A stretch of 10,755 nt of DNA from Clostridiales bacterium (GTDB lineage: Bacteria > Bacillota_A > Clostridia > Peptostreptococcales > Anaerovoracaceae), in the NCBI GenBank assembly GCA_024697655.1, contig JAILFI010000024.1:1-10755 (forward strand), read 5' to 3'. Positions 1 to 6,632 of the stretch are shown one piece after another. A program made the position numbers and the translations under genes. Numbering within the stretch: position 1 is the stretch's first letter; every line of letters begins with the position of its first letter. The notes beneath the pieces are model-generated. The model had not been told where the DNA came from. It made no database searches and saw only the letters and a program-made list of their open reading frames with translations.

Positions 1-514
1 GAATGAACTCCTTGACCCCTTCCTCGCCCGCCGACGGCGGGAACATCTTGATACGGCTCATGTTCTCTGAACCAAAGCCCTTCGGCGCCACCATCAGTCT
101 GACGCGGTCTCCGGGCACGATGTCCACATGGATATGCGCGGGGGTGTTATCCCCTGTATTGACGCGCTGCAGCGGGTCCGCCACAACGGATTTGCGCAGA
201 TAGCCGTCCGTATACCCGCGGCGTACGCCTTCGTTGATCGCGTCATACAAATAACCGCCGGTGAATGCGACTTCCTGCCCCACCTCCAGGAATACACAGG
301 CAAGGCCTGTGTCCTGGCATAGGGGGATGTGCTCTTCGCCGGCGATCCGGATGTTTTCTTCGATCTTGCCGAGGATATAGGCCGCCCGGTCATTTCGTTC
401 ACGGCCTGCCGCCCCGCTGATGGCGCAAAGAATGTCCGGGGACAGGCTGTGGTTGACTTCCTGTACGAGCGCCGCCACGGCGTCCCGGATCTTTGTGACA
501 TCCAATTCTCTCAT
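1..514 (-). CDS. Class I fumarate hydratase alpha subunit, partial (C-terminus outside window)
   Basis: Reading the minus strand from an ATG at 514 gives about 171 residues beginning MRELDVTKIRDAV, open to the window edge. Seen: IPLCQDTG around residues 63-70, whose Cys66 matches the conserved Cys ligand of the [4Fe-4S] cluster; NTGDNTPAHIHVDIVPGD; and PKGFGSENMS near the visible end. These are hallmarks of the iron-sulfur fumarase / L(+)-tartrate dehydratase alpha family, whose members are usually about 280 residues, so roughly 110 residues lie outside. The family hydrates fumarate to malate (or dehydrates tartrate) in the cytoplasm together with a beta subunit, expected immediately downstream but not visible. 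It follows rubrerythrin by 53 nt in the same direction. The ribosome binding site is weak (only a GAG-rich stretch), so the start rests on family resemblance. Fumarase versus tartrate dehydratase cannot be decided from this half. Confidence 0.9.
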   Translation of the reverse strand, partial: MRELDVTKIRDAVAALVQEVNHSLSPDILCAISGAAGRERNDRAAYILGKIEENIRIAGEEHIPLCQDTGLACVFLEVGQEVAFTGGYLYDAINEGVRRGYTDGYLRKSVVADPLQRVNTGDNTPAHIHVDIVPGDRVRLMVAPKGFGSENMSRIKMFPPSAGEEGVKEFI

Positions 515-567
515 ACTCTACTCGCTTTCGATTCTGTCAGCACTGTCTTTTTCCGGTCTGCTTTCCC

Positions 568-1104
568 TCAATAGTTATCGGGCAGCACCTGGAAATGCGC
601 CTGCGGATGGTCACAGACCGGGCAGACTTCCGGCGCTTCCCTGCCGACATAGATATGTCCGCAGTTCTGGCACTGCCAGACCACGACATCATCCTTGGCA
701 AAGACTTTCTCATCCTGGATGTTCTGCGCCAGTTTGAGATATCTTTTCTCGTGCTCTCTTTCGATGTCCGCCACGCCTTCCATGATCTCGGCGATCTCGT
801 CAAACCCCTCTTCACGGGCAGTTGCCGCCATTTCCTTATACATGACGGTCCACTCTTCGTTCTCGCCGGCAGCTGCGTCGAGCAGGTTCTCGTAAGTGTC
901 GCCGATCCCGTGGAACAGCTTGAACCAGAGTTTGGCGTGCTCTTTCTCATTGGCAGCCGTCTCTTCGAAAATATGCTGGATCTGCACATACCCGTCCTTC
1001 TTGGCTCTGGACGCATAGTACGTGTACTTGTTGCGCGCCATCGACTCGCCGGCAAATGCCGTCATCAGGTTTTCCAGTGTTTTGGTTCCGGTCAGATCTT
1101 TCAT
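568..1104 (-). CDS. rbr: Rubrerythrin
   Basis: The 178-residue protein has the classical rubrerythrin layout: an N-terminal ferritin-like four-helix diiron domain (about 1-135) and a C-terminal rubredoxin-like domain (about 140-178). Expected diiron ligands are present: Glu20 (FAGES), Glu53 and His56 (ANEKEHAK), Glu81 and Glu84 (GENEEW), Glu115 and His118 (IEREHEK). The FeS4 site is Cys145/Cys148 (CQNC) plus Cys161/Cys164 (CPVC). Family role: cytoplasmic NADH-linked peroxidase that reduces hydrogen peroxide to water in anaerobes. The start is well supported by AGGAGG eight bases upstream of the ATG. It begins only 26 nt after the murA stop, so it is probably cotranscribed with murA; I saw no PerR-like operator in that short gap. 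Length and residues are complete, with no sign of damage. Confidence 0.97.
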   Translation of the reverse strand: MKDLTGTKTLENLMTAFAGESMARNKYTYYASRAKKDGYVQIQHIFEETAANEKEHAKLWFKLFHGIGDTYENLLDAAAGENEEWTVMYKEMAATAREEGFDEIAEIMEGVADIEREHEKRYLKLAQNIQDEKVFAKDDVVVWQCQNCGHIYVGREAPEVCPVCDHPQAHFQVLPDNY

Positions 1105-1130
1105 ATTCTTTCCTCCTTATTCTTTCTTTA

Positions 1131-2396
1131 TCACTCTTCCAGGCGGATCTTGGCACCGATCCCCTGCATTTTTTCTACAAAGTGCTCATATCCGCGCTGG
1201 ATGTGATAAATGTTCGTCACTTCCGTTGCGCCATCCGCAACAAGCCCCGCCAGGACCATCGCAGCACCCGCGCGCAGATCCGTCGCCTGGACTTTGCTGC
1301 CTTTGAGTCTTGCATTGCCCGTCACCAGAGCGCAGCGGTCATCCGTCTTGATGGAAGCGCCCATCTTCCGAAGCTCCGGCACATGCATATAACGGTTCTC
1401 GAAGACCGTCTCGATCACGGCGCTGGCACCGTCCACAGTCGTCAGGAGTGCCATGAAGATGGCCTGCATATCCGTCGGGAATCCGGGATACGGCAGGGTC
1501 TTGATATCCGTTGAATTCAGCCGCCGGTCGCTGGCGCTGACCACCAGACCCTCATCGACGGGAACAACTTCCGCCCCGCACTCGCGCAGCTTTGCAATAA
1601 CAGGCTTTATGTGATCCGGAAGCACATTCTTCACGAGCACTGCTCCGTGCGTGATCGCCGCTGCGACCATAAAGGTCCCGGCCTCGATCCGGTCCGGGAT
1701 AACGCGGTGCCGTGCTCCGTGCAGGCTCTCCACACCGATGATGCGGACGGTATCCGTACCGGCGCCTTTGATCCTGGCGCCCATCTTGTTGAGAAAGTTC
1801 GCCATGTCTGTGATCTCAGGCTCCTGTGCCGCATTCTCGATGACAGTCGTCCCTTCTGCCAACGTCGCCGCCATGATGATGTTCTCGGTCGCACCGACGC
1901 TGGGGAAATCCAGATAAATGCTGTTCCCGTACAGGCGGTTCGCCCGCGCGGTGATCAGTCCCTGTGCCGTATCCACTTCGACCGTCGCGCCGAGCGCACG
2001 CAGGCCTTTGATATGCAGTTCGGTCGGACGCTCACCGATCGCGCACCCGCCGGGCAGATGGATCGTCGCGCTGCCGAAGCGCGCAAGAAGCGGCCCCATC
2101 GCCAGGATGGAAGCGCGCATCTTTGTTACCAGTTCCTGTGGCGCCTCTGTCGTCTCGATCCCACGCGCCGTGATATTGACGCGGTTCTGCTCCAGATCGG
2201 GCTCGACTTTAGCACCGAGTGCTTCGATGATCCGGCACATGATCTCTACGTCTTTCAAAGCCGGGACAGAATGGATCTCGCAGGTCTCCTCAGACAGCAA
2301 GGTCGCTGCCATGATGGGCAGGACTGCATTTTTTGCACCGCTAATGACCACTTCACCATGAAGCGGTCCGCTTTTTTCAACTACTATTTTTGCCAC
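1131..2396 (-). CDS. murA: UDP-N-acetylglucosamine 1-carboxyvinyltransferase (MurA)
   Basis: The 421-residue protein is full length for MurA (about 420). The enzyme transfers enolpyruvate from PEP to UDP-GlcNAc, the first committed step of peptidoglycan synthesis in the cytoplasm. Seen: Lys22-Asn23 in the SGAKNA segment; the active-site loop LPGGCAIGERPTELH with the PEP-reactive Cys118 (the residue alkylated by fosfomycin in this family); and Asp309 in PGFPTDMQA, matching the conserved catalytic aspartate. Cys rather than Asp in the loop predicts a fosfomycin-sensitive type. The start codon is GTG (2394-2396), with AGGAG about seven bases upstream, and the product begins MAKIVVEKSG as in homologues. 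It lies 29 nt after the AbrB-like gene and 26 nt before rubrerythrin, in one direction. Many Firmicutes have two paralogues (murAA/murAB); which one this is cannot be told here. Confidence 0.97.
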   Translation of the reverse strand: MAKIVVEKSGPLHGEVVISGAKNAVLPIMAATLLSEETCEIHSVPALKDVEIMCRIIEALGAKVEPDLEQNRVNITARGIETTEAPQELVTKMRASILAMGPLLARFGSATIHLPGGCAIGERPTELHIKGLRALGATVEVDTAQGLITARANRLYGNSIYLDFPSVGATENIIMAATLAEGTTVIENAAQEPEITDMANFLNKMGARIKGAGTDTVRIIGVESLHGARHRVIPDRIEAGTFMVAAAITHGAVLVKNVLPDHIKPVIAKLRECGAEVVPVDEGLVVSASDRRLNSTDIKTLPYPGFPTDMQAIFMALLTTVDGASAVIETVFENRYMHVPELRKMGASIKTDDRCALVTGNARLKGSKVQATDLRAGAAMVLAGLVADGATEVTNIYHIQRGYEHFVEKMQGIGAKIRLEE

Positions 2397-2425
2397 AATA
2401 CTCTCCTGTGCACCAAGCCGCCTGA

Positions 2426-2668
2426 TCAGAGGTTCTTAAGTTCCTCGATGCAGTTCTTGCAGATATTCTTGCCGTTATGACTGATGACGTCTACGGCGCT
2501 GCCGCAGAAAATACATGCGGGCTCGTATTTCTTCAGGATGATATACTCCCCGTCCACATAGATCTCCAGCGGGTCTTTGATGTCGATGCCGAGCGTTCTT
2601 CTCAGTTCGATCGGAAGTACGATCCTCCCGAGATCATCGACCTTTCTTACGATTCCTGTAGCTTTCAT
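2426..2668 (-). CDS. AbrB/SpoVT-family transcriptional regulator with C-terminal Cys4 motif
   Basis: An 80-residue protein. Residues 1-47 closely resemble the N-terminal swapped-hairpin DNA-binding domain of Bacillus AbrB (GIVRKVDDLGRIVLPIELRRTLGI followed by LEIYVDGEYIILKKY; shown here in two parts). The C-terminal half differs from B. subtilis AbrB: it carries Cys52-x2-Cys55 and Cys70-x2-Cys73, a spacing that suggests a small zinc-binding or redox-sensitive knuckle. Known of the family: AbrB-type proteins form tetramers and act as transition-state regulators on AT-rich DNA. Inference: the Cys4 unit may stabilise the protein or sense metal/redox state. The start is supported by AGGAGA a few bases upstream of the ATG. 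It sits between the 107-residue membrane protein and murA; an abrB gene also lies at the end of the comparable tmk-holB region in B. subtilis. I would not call it abrB itself because of the different C-terminus. Confidence 0.9.
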   Translation of the reverse strand: MKATGIVRKVDDLGRIVLPIELRRTLGIDIKDPLEIYVDGEYIILKKYEPACIFCGSAVDVISHNGKNICKNCIEELKNL

Positions 2669-2689
2669 GATGTTTCTCCTATCTCATTG

Positions 2690-2720
2690 TTCCCGCAGTC
2701 CCGAAATGACTGCCCGGGAA
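2690..2720 (-). other. Intergenic RNA hairpin upstream of the AbrB-like gene
   Basis: An imperfect inverted repeat lies between the 107-residue gene and the AbrB-like gene. The inner arms GCAGTC/GACTGC enclose a 7-nt loop, and the outer arms TTCCC/GGGAA continue the stem after a 2-nt bulge on one side, giving about 11 pairs. No T-run follows on the minus strand, so it is not a standard intrinsic terminator. It ends about 20 nt before the start codon, just ahead of the ribosome binding site, so a role in mRNA processing or translation is possible but unproven. Confidence 0.45.
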
Positions 2721-2730
2721 GTGTCCTTCA

Positions 2731-3054
2731 TCAATTGTTCTTTTTCAGCATGCCGACAAGCGAAGAGACCGCTTTCCCGACGGAAGAAAGCGACTGAACG
2801 AGATTTTCATCACCGTGCAATGCATTCTTCACCCCTCCCATAGAGGAAGTGACGTCATCCAGCAAACCGTCCATATCATCGACCCGCTTCTTTGCTACAG
2901 CCGCGATCGGCTTGGTATCTTCGAGGATCTGATTGACGGACTTCAGGGTGCCGAACGCTTTGATCACGAGGACGATCAGCAGGATCAGAAGCACAATCAA
3001 ACAGACCACCAGAAGAAACATACCGATTTCTCTCAGTGTAAATGTTGCATCCAT
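2731..3054 (-). CDS. Single-pass membrane protein of unknown function (possibly DUF948-like)
   Basis: A 107-residue protein that I do not recognise with certainty. Residues about 11-32 form one strongly hydrophobic segment (FLLVVCLIVLLILLIVLVI), preceded by a short N-terminus and followed by Lys32, then a soluble helical region (residues 35-107). That region has alternating hydrophobic and charged positions (VNQILEDTKPIAAVAKKRVDDM), consistent with an amphipathic helix or coiled coil, and ends in a basic tail KKNN. This layout, an N-terminal anchor followed by a long helix, resembles small Firmicutes DUF948-type proteins, but that link is only a suggestion. AGGAGG is present 11 nt upstream of the ATG, slightly farther than usual. 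It has its own likely promoter at 3082-3110 and probably heads a transcript including the AbrB-like gene, murA, rubrerythrin and the fumarase. Confidence 0.8.
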   Translation of the reverse strand: MDATFTLREIGMFLLVVCLIVLLILLIVLVIKAFGTLKSVNQILEDTKPIAAVAKKRVDDMDGLLDDVTSSMGGVKNALHGDENLVQSLSSVGKAVSSLVGMLKKNN

Positions 3055-3081
3055 AAGATAATTATCCTCCTATCTTAGTTT

Positions 3082-3110
3082 ATTATCTTACAGTATTTGT
3101 AAAAGCGCAA
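3082..3110 (-). promoter_or_regulatory. Sigma-A-type promoter for the 107-residue gene and downstream genes
   Basis: On the minus strand a -35 TTGCGC (3105-3110) and a -10 GATAAT (3082-3087) are separated by exactly 17 nt in an AT-rich gap of about 105 nt. The predicted transcript would start near 3075, about 20 nt before the ATG at 3054, leaving just room for the AGGAGG. The match is good but no transcript evidence is available, so this is inference from consensus. Confidence 0.6.
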
Positions 3111-3159
3111 GAGCGTTCACAGTTTCTCTTTGTTCTTTTTATGCACCTTATCCGGCCGG

Positions 3160-3891
3160 TCAGCCCCGCTCATACAGCGCAAGGATCTCCGGGCTGTACG
3201 AATCTCCTTCATACACGTAGAGCGGTTCATGCAGTTCCAGTTCCCTGCCTCCATTTTTGAGGAACCGCAGCAGCACCAGATTGGGGTCCTTCCCCCTGCG
3301 CGGTGCCACCGGCAGGATCTCTTTTGCTTCCAGCCGGCGGGCTGCCGCCAGCGTCAGGATCTCCGTAAGACGCGCCGGCCTGTGGATCATGCAAAGTGTC
3401 CCGCGGTCACGCAGCAAAGCAGCTGCCGCATCAAGAAAATCCGGCAGTCCGCCGGCGATCTCATGACGCGCGAGCGCGAGTTCCCGCTTCGCGCTTACCA
3501 TCGGCCCGCTGCTGCGCACATACGGCGGATTGGTCACGACCAGATCGAACGTCTCCCGCTCCTCCCCGAGCGGCAGTTCCCGGATATCGCCGGTCAGGAT
3601 CCGGCAACGGTCCTCAAATCCGTTGAGCGCCGCGCTGCGGCGGGCGAGCGATGCCGCCTCCTCCTGGATCTCGATCCCTGTTACATGTGCCTGCCGGAAC
3701 TTGGCGAGCAGGATCATTGCCGCCGCGCCGTTACCGGTGCCGAGGTCGCAGATCCTGTCCGGCACATGGACGCTGCGTGCCGCAAAGGTCGCCAAAAGAA
3801 CCGCATCGATCCCGTAACGAAAACCGTCCTCGCGCTGGATCAGCGACACTCCGCCAAATCCCATATCATCGATGCGTTCCTGTTCTGTCAT
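3160..3891 (-). CDS. trmN6: tRNA1(Val) (adenine(37)-N6)-methyltransferase (TrmN6/YfiC family; YabB-like)
   Basis: A 243-residue class I SAM-dependent methyltransferase. Seen: an N-terminal segment with YGIDAVLLA (26-34) characteristic of this family; SAM-binding motif I DLGTGNG (49-55); an acidic end of strand 2, GIEIQ (72-76); and catalytic motif IV NPPY (121-124), the signature of amino-group (N6-adenine) methylation of nucleic acids. Known for the family: E. coli TrmN6 methylates A37 of tRNA1(Val), and the B. subtilis homologue is YabB. The exact tRNA substrate in this organism is inferred. The start is supported by AGGAGG seven to eight bases upstream. It begins 29 nt after the ricT stop; in B. 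subtilis yabB is likewise close to yaaT, there with yabA between, which is absent here. A generic RNA N6-adenine methylase is the main alternative. Confidence 0.88.
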   Translation of the reverse strand: MTEQERIDDMGFGGVSLIQREDGFRYGIDAVLLATFAARSVHVPDRICDLGTGNGAAAMILLAKFRQAHVTGIEIQEEAASLARRSAALNGFEDRCRILTGDIRELPLGEERETFDLVVTNPPYVRSSGPMVSAKRELALARHEIAGGLPDFLDAAAALLRDRGTLCMIHRPARLTEILTLAAARRLEAKEILPVAPRRGKDPNLVLLRFLKNGGRELELHEPLYVYEGDSYSPEILALYERG

Positions 3892-3920
3892 CAGGTCTTT
3901 CCTCCTGCGGCGCAGCGTGT

Positions 3921-5084
3921 CTATTCGCCGTTTTCAGGCGTACGCCCTTCCTGCGGTTTGCGGCGGCGGCTCCTGTGGCGGCGGCGTTTGCGCGGTGCAT
4001 CGGTAGAGCCCGCCGCTCCCGCTGTCTGCGTCCGCTCGCCGGAAGGCGTGCCTTCCTGCCGGGTGCTCTGCTGCTCCCCGCGGTCTTTATTCTCGTCCTT
4101 GTGGCGGCGCGGCCGGTTGCGTCCGCTGCGCTCGCGGTCTTTGCCGCTGCTTTTCGCACCGTCGCTGTCCCCGCTGTCCGCGGTCTTTTTCTTTGCGTTC
4201 TGCTGCTTCTTCGGTCCGTTCTGCAGCCCCTTGCCGCGGCGTTTATCAAGCCGGGAGATGTCTTCCTTGCCGTATACGAGGATCTCGCTGTCGAGCTTTT
4301 CGTATTCCTCTCCCTCTGCATTCGTTTCCGTCTGGATCAGGCGGCATTTGATTTTGTCGACCAGGATGTTGACATCCATGACCACCGCCAGACCTTCCGG
4401 CGTTTCGATGCGTTCGCCGATGCCCGGCATCCCCTTCCCAAGTTCCTGATAGATATCATTCTCAAATTTGAGGCAGCACATCAGTCTGCCGCACATGCCC
4501 GAGATCTTGGTGGGATTGAGCGACAGGTTCTGGGTCTTTGCCATCTTGATCGAAACAGGCTGAAAATCCGGCATCCATTCCCTGCAGCAGAGACCGCGGC
4601 CGCAGTTGCCGATCCCGCCCATCAATTTGGCCTCGTCGCGCACACCGATCTGGCGCAGCTCGATCCGTGTCTTGAAGACCGATGCCAGGTCCTTGACCAG
4701 ATCACGGAAATCCACACGGCCGTCCGCCGTGAAGTAAAAGATGATCTTGCTGCGGTCGAATGTATACTCGACGTCGACCAGTTTCATATCCAGGCCGCGC
4801 GCATCCACCTTTTCCTGGCACTGCACCAGTGCCTGTTCGCGCCGTGCCTTGTTTTCTTCATATCTTGCCCGGTCCTTCATATCCGCGGAGCGCAGTACTT
4901 TGCGCAGCGGCTTGACGATCTGCTCCTCCGGGACCGCGGTCTCGGTCATAGTAATGACGCCGAATTCCATTCCGCGGGCTGTCTCGACGATGACCTCTTC
5001 TCCCTTCAGATAAGGCCGCCCCGCCGGGTCAAAATAGTACTCTCTCCCGGAACCCGGGAATCGCACTCCTACAACATTTATCAT
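3921..5084 (-). CDS. ricT: PSP1-domain protein RicT (YaaT), with long disordered basic C-terminal tail
   Basis: A 387-residue protein. The conserved PSP1 core covers about residues 1-280: MINVVGVRF at the start, MEFGVI near 39-44, and the cysteine-rich GGIGNCGRGLCC (156-167) and GMCGRLMCC (196-204). Cys161, 166, 167, 198, 203 and 204 match the conserved cysteines of this family. Known: B. subtilis RicT (YaaT), with RicA and RicF, forms the Y-complex that carries [4Fe-4S] clusters, partners RNase Y in mRNA maturation and decay, and affects sporulation and competence. No ricA or ricF lies in this window. RicT proteins are usually about 270-290 residues. Here about 105 further residues (281-387) form a low-complexity tail rich in Lys, Arg, Gly, Ser and Gln, ending in very basic runs such as RKRRRHRSRRRK. 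The start is supported by GGAGG seven bases upstream. Confidence 0.93.
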   Translation of the reverse strand: MINVVGVRFPGSGREYYFDPAGRPYLKGEEVIVETARGMEFGVITMTETAVPEEQIVKPLRKVLRSADMKDRARYEENKARREQALVQCQEKVDARGLDMKLVDVEYTFDRSKIIFYFTADGRVDFRDLVKDLASVFKTRIELRQIGVRDEAKLMGGIGNCGRGLCCREWMPDFQPVSIKMAKTQNLSLNPTKISGMCGRLMCCLKFENDIYQELGKGMPGIGERIETPEGLAVVMDVNILVDKIKCRLIQTETNAEGEEYEKLDSEILVYGKEDISRLDKRRGKGLQNGPKKQQNAKKKTADSGDSDGAKSSGKDRERSGRNRPRRHKDENKDRGEQQSTRQEGTPSGERTQTAGAAGSTDAPRKRRRHRSRRRKPQEGRTPENGE

Positions 5085-5144
5085 GTATCATCCTCCAAAT
5101 CGGCCCGCCCCATAGCGGGCTCTTCCGCTGCCGGCGGACCGCTG

Positions 5145-5972
5145 TCATTTCAGCCCTGCCGTCAGCACCATTTTCTTGAGCGCATGGTCCGCCCGGTCAC
5201 CGCGCCGGACTTCCTCCCTCGTCTGCTCCAGCGTCTCCACAAGACGGTACAGCCCGTCCCGCGAGGTGGCTGACACGCCGTCTGCGAGAGCCATGCCGCA
5301 GCTGCCCTCCAGCGCGTCGATGAGCAGCAGCGCTTCTTCGCGTCCTTTCGTGTAAGGCTCCAGGATCTCCCGGAGCTGATAGTACGGCGCTTCCGTGAGC
5401 AGCGCCTGCAGCAGCGCGGAAGCCGCCTCCGCCGCCTCACTGCCATCCGACGGTCCGTACGCCGAAAGACGCAGTTTGACACAGCGGGAGCGGATCGTGG
5501 CGGGCATGCTCTCCATATTCTCGGAGAGCATCATGATGACAGTGCCCGGCGCCGGTTCTTCCAGCGTCTTCAGAAACCGGTTGAACGCGCGCGGGGTGAT
5601 GCTGTCCGCATCCTGAATGACCGCGATGCTGCGGTCCGCTTCCAGCGGTTTGGCGGAAAGCCGCTCCTGGAGCGCTTCGATATCCTCATCGCGGACGCTG
5701 GCGACCTTGCTGTCTTTCTTCCTGGCCGCTTCCACATAATAAACATCCAGATGATTGCGTTCCCGGATCCTGCGGCAGGTCGGACAGACGCCGCAGCCTT
5801 CACCCGGCGCTTCCGGACAGAGCAGTGCCTGCGCGAACGCGACGGCGAACGGCTCCTTGTCTACGGAGCGCGGCGCTTCGATGATGAACGCGTGCGGCAC
5901 CTCGCCGCTTTGGATCATCGTACGGATCTTATCGATGAGCGCATCGTTGTTCCTGATCTGCGCAAAACTCAT
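5145..5972 (-). CDS. holB: DNA polymerase III delta' subunit (HolB), clamp-loader component
   Basis: The chosen start at 5972 gives 275 residues (MSFAQIRNNDALIDKI). The frame stays open upstream to an ATG at 6128, but that extension runs through tmk in another frame and is unlike any HolB, whereas an AAGGAAG Shine-Dalgarno sits four bases before 5972. Seen: HAFIIEAP (27-34) at the P-loop position; a Cys4 zinc motif (Cys52, 60, 63, 66); DAD (121-123); NRFLKTLEEP (131-140); and the SRC motif (162-164) of clamp-loader AAA+ subunits. Role: part of the complex that loads the beta clamp on DNA. The P-loop position reads APRSVDKE instead of GxxGxGKT, so the subunit is unlikely to bind ATP there; E. 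coli delta' is also a non-ATPase. It begins 13 nt after the tmk stop, an arrangement common in bacteria. Confidence 0.93.
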   Translation of the reverse strand: MSFAQIRNNDALIDKIRTMIQSGEVPHAFIIEAPRSVDKEPFAVAFAQALLCPEAPGEGCGVCPTCRRIRERNHLDVYYVEAARKKDSKVASVRDEDIEALQERLSAKPLEADRSIAVIQDADSITPRAFNRFLKTLEEPAPGTVIMMLSENMESMPATIRSRCVKLRLSAYGPSDGSEAAEAASALLQALLTEAPYYQLREILEPYTKGREEALLLIDALEGSCGMALADGVSATSRDGLYRLVETLEQTREEVRRGDRADHALKKMVLTAGLK

Positions 5973-5985
5973 GCCGCTTCCTTTC

Positions 5986-6618
5986 CTACAGCCCGTGCTT
6001 GCGGAACAGCAGACGGTCGAGGTGACGGGCGATTTCTTCACTGACCGCCTCGATGGGCTGCTCGCCGTCGATGCCGATGATGCGCGCCGGGTACTGCTTT
6101 TCAAGTGCGAGATAGCCTTCATAGACACGTCTGTGGAAAGCAGCGCTCTCCTGCTCCATCCGGTCCATCGACGCTTCGTCGATCCGCGCGCGGCTCTTCG
6201 CGGGATCCACTTTGATCAGGATCGTTGCATCCGGCACACAGTCGCCGATGGCGTATCCGTTAACAGCTGTCACGCTGTCGCCGAGGCCGCGCGCATAGCC
6301 CTGATACGCGATCGAAGAGTCGACATACCGGTCACAGACGACCGTTTGCCCCGCTTCGAGCGCGGGTCGGATGACTTCGCTGACGAGCTGTGCGCGGCTG
6401 GCTGCATAGAGCAGCGTCTCCGTCATCGGATCCATTCCCTCGTTGTCGGGATCCAGGATCAGGGTGCGGATCTTCTCCCCCACCGGGGTGCCGCCCGGCT
6501 CTCTTGTGAACAGCACGTCTTCGCCTTTGCCGGCCAGATACTCTCTGATGAAGGCGAGCTGTGTCGTCTTGCCGGACCCGTCGCCGCCTTCTACTGTAAT
6601 GAACAATCCTTTTTTCAT
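5986..6618 (-). CDS. tmk: Thymidylate kinase (dTMP kinase)
   Basis: A 210-residue protein, the usual length for bacterial TMPK. It phosphorylates dTMP to dTDP with ATP, an essential step of dTTP supply. Seen: P-loop GGDGSGKTT (11-19) directly after FITVE; TREPGGTPVGEKIR (38-51); the DRY-type motif CDRYVDSSIAYQG (95-107), which binds dTMP; and an Arg-containing LID region RARIDEASMDRMEQE (143-157). The product begins MKKGLFITVEG as homologues do, but the ribosome binding site is poor (only a GAGTGAGA stretch), and two potential hairpins lie just upstream (6633-6660). It follows the 59-residue gene by 56 nt and precedes holB by 13 nt. All key residues are intact. Confidence 0.97.
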   Translation of the reverse strand: MKKGLFITVEGGDGSGKTTQLAFIREYLAGKGEDVLFTREPGGTPVGEKIRTLILDPDNEGMDPMTETLLYAASRAQLVSEVIRPALEAGQTVVCDRYVDSSIAYQGYARGLGDSVTAVNGYAIGDCVPDATILIKVDPAKSRARIDEASMDRMEQESAAFHRRVYEGYLALEKQYPARIIGIDGEQPIEAVSEEIARHLDRLLFRKHGL

Positions 6619-6632
6619 ATTCTCACTCTGTA

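Noticed and set aside
5103..5120. GCCCGC/GCGGGC hairpin between holB and ricT considered as a terminator
   Set aside because: Only 6 bp, no T-run on either side, and followed directly by the ricT ribosome binding site; the genes appear to be cotranscribed.
3651..5273. A 540-codon plus-strand open frame across ricT
   Set aside because: It overlaps ricT and parts of trmN6 and holB in the opposite direction, is made of Arg/Pro/Ala-rich low-complexity sequence, and has no ribosome binding site. The minus-strand proteins are clearly real.
5973..6128. Longer HolB with 52 extra N-terminal residues
   Set aside because: The extension lies inside tmk in another frame, is Ser/Arg-rich and unlike HolB proteins, whereas the start at 5972 has a good Shine-Dalgarno.
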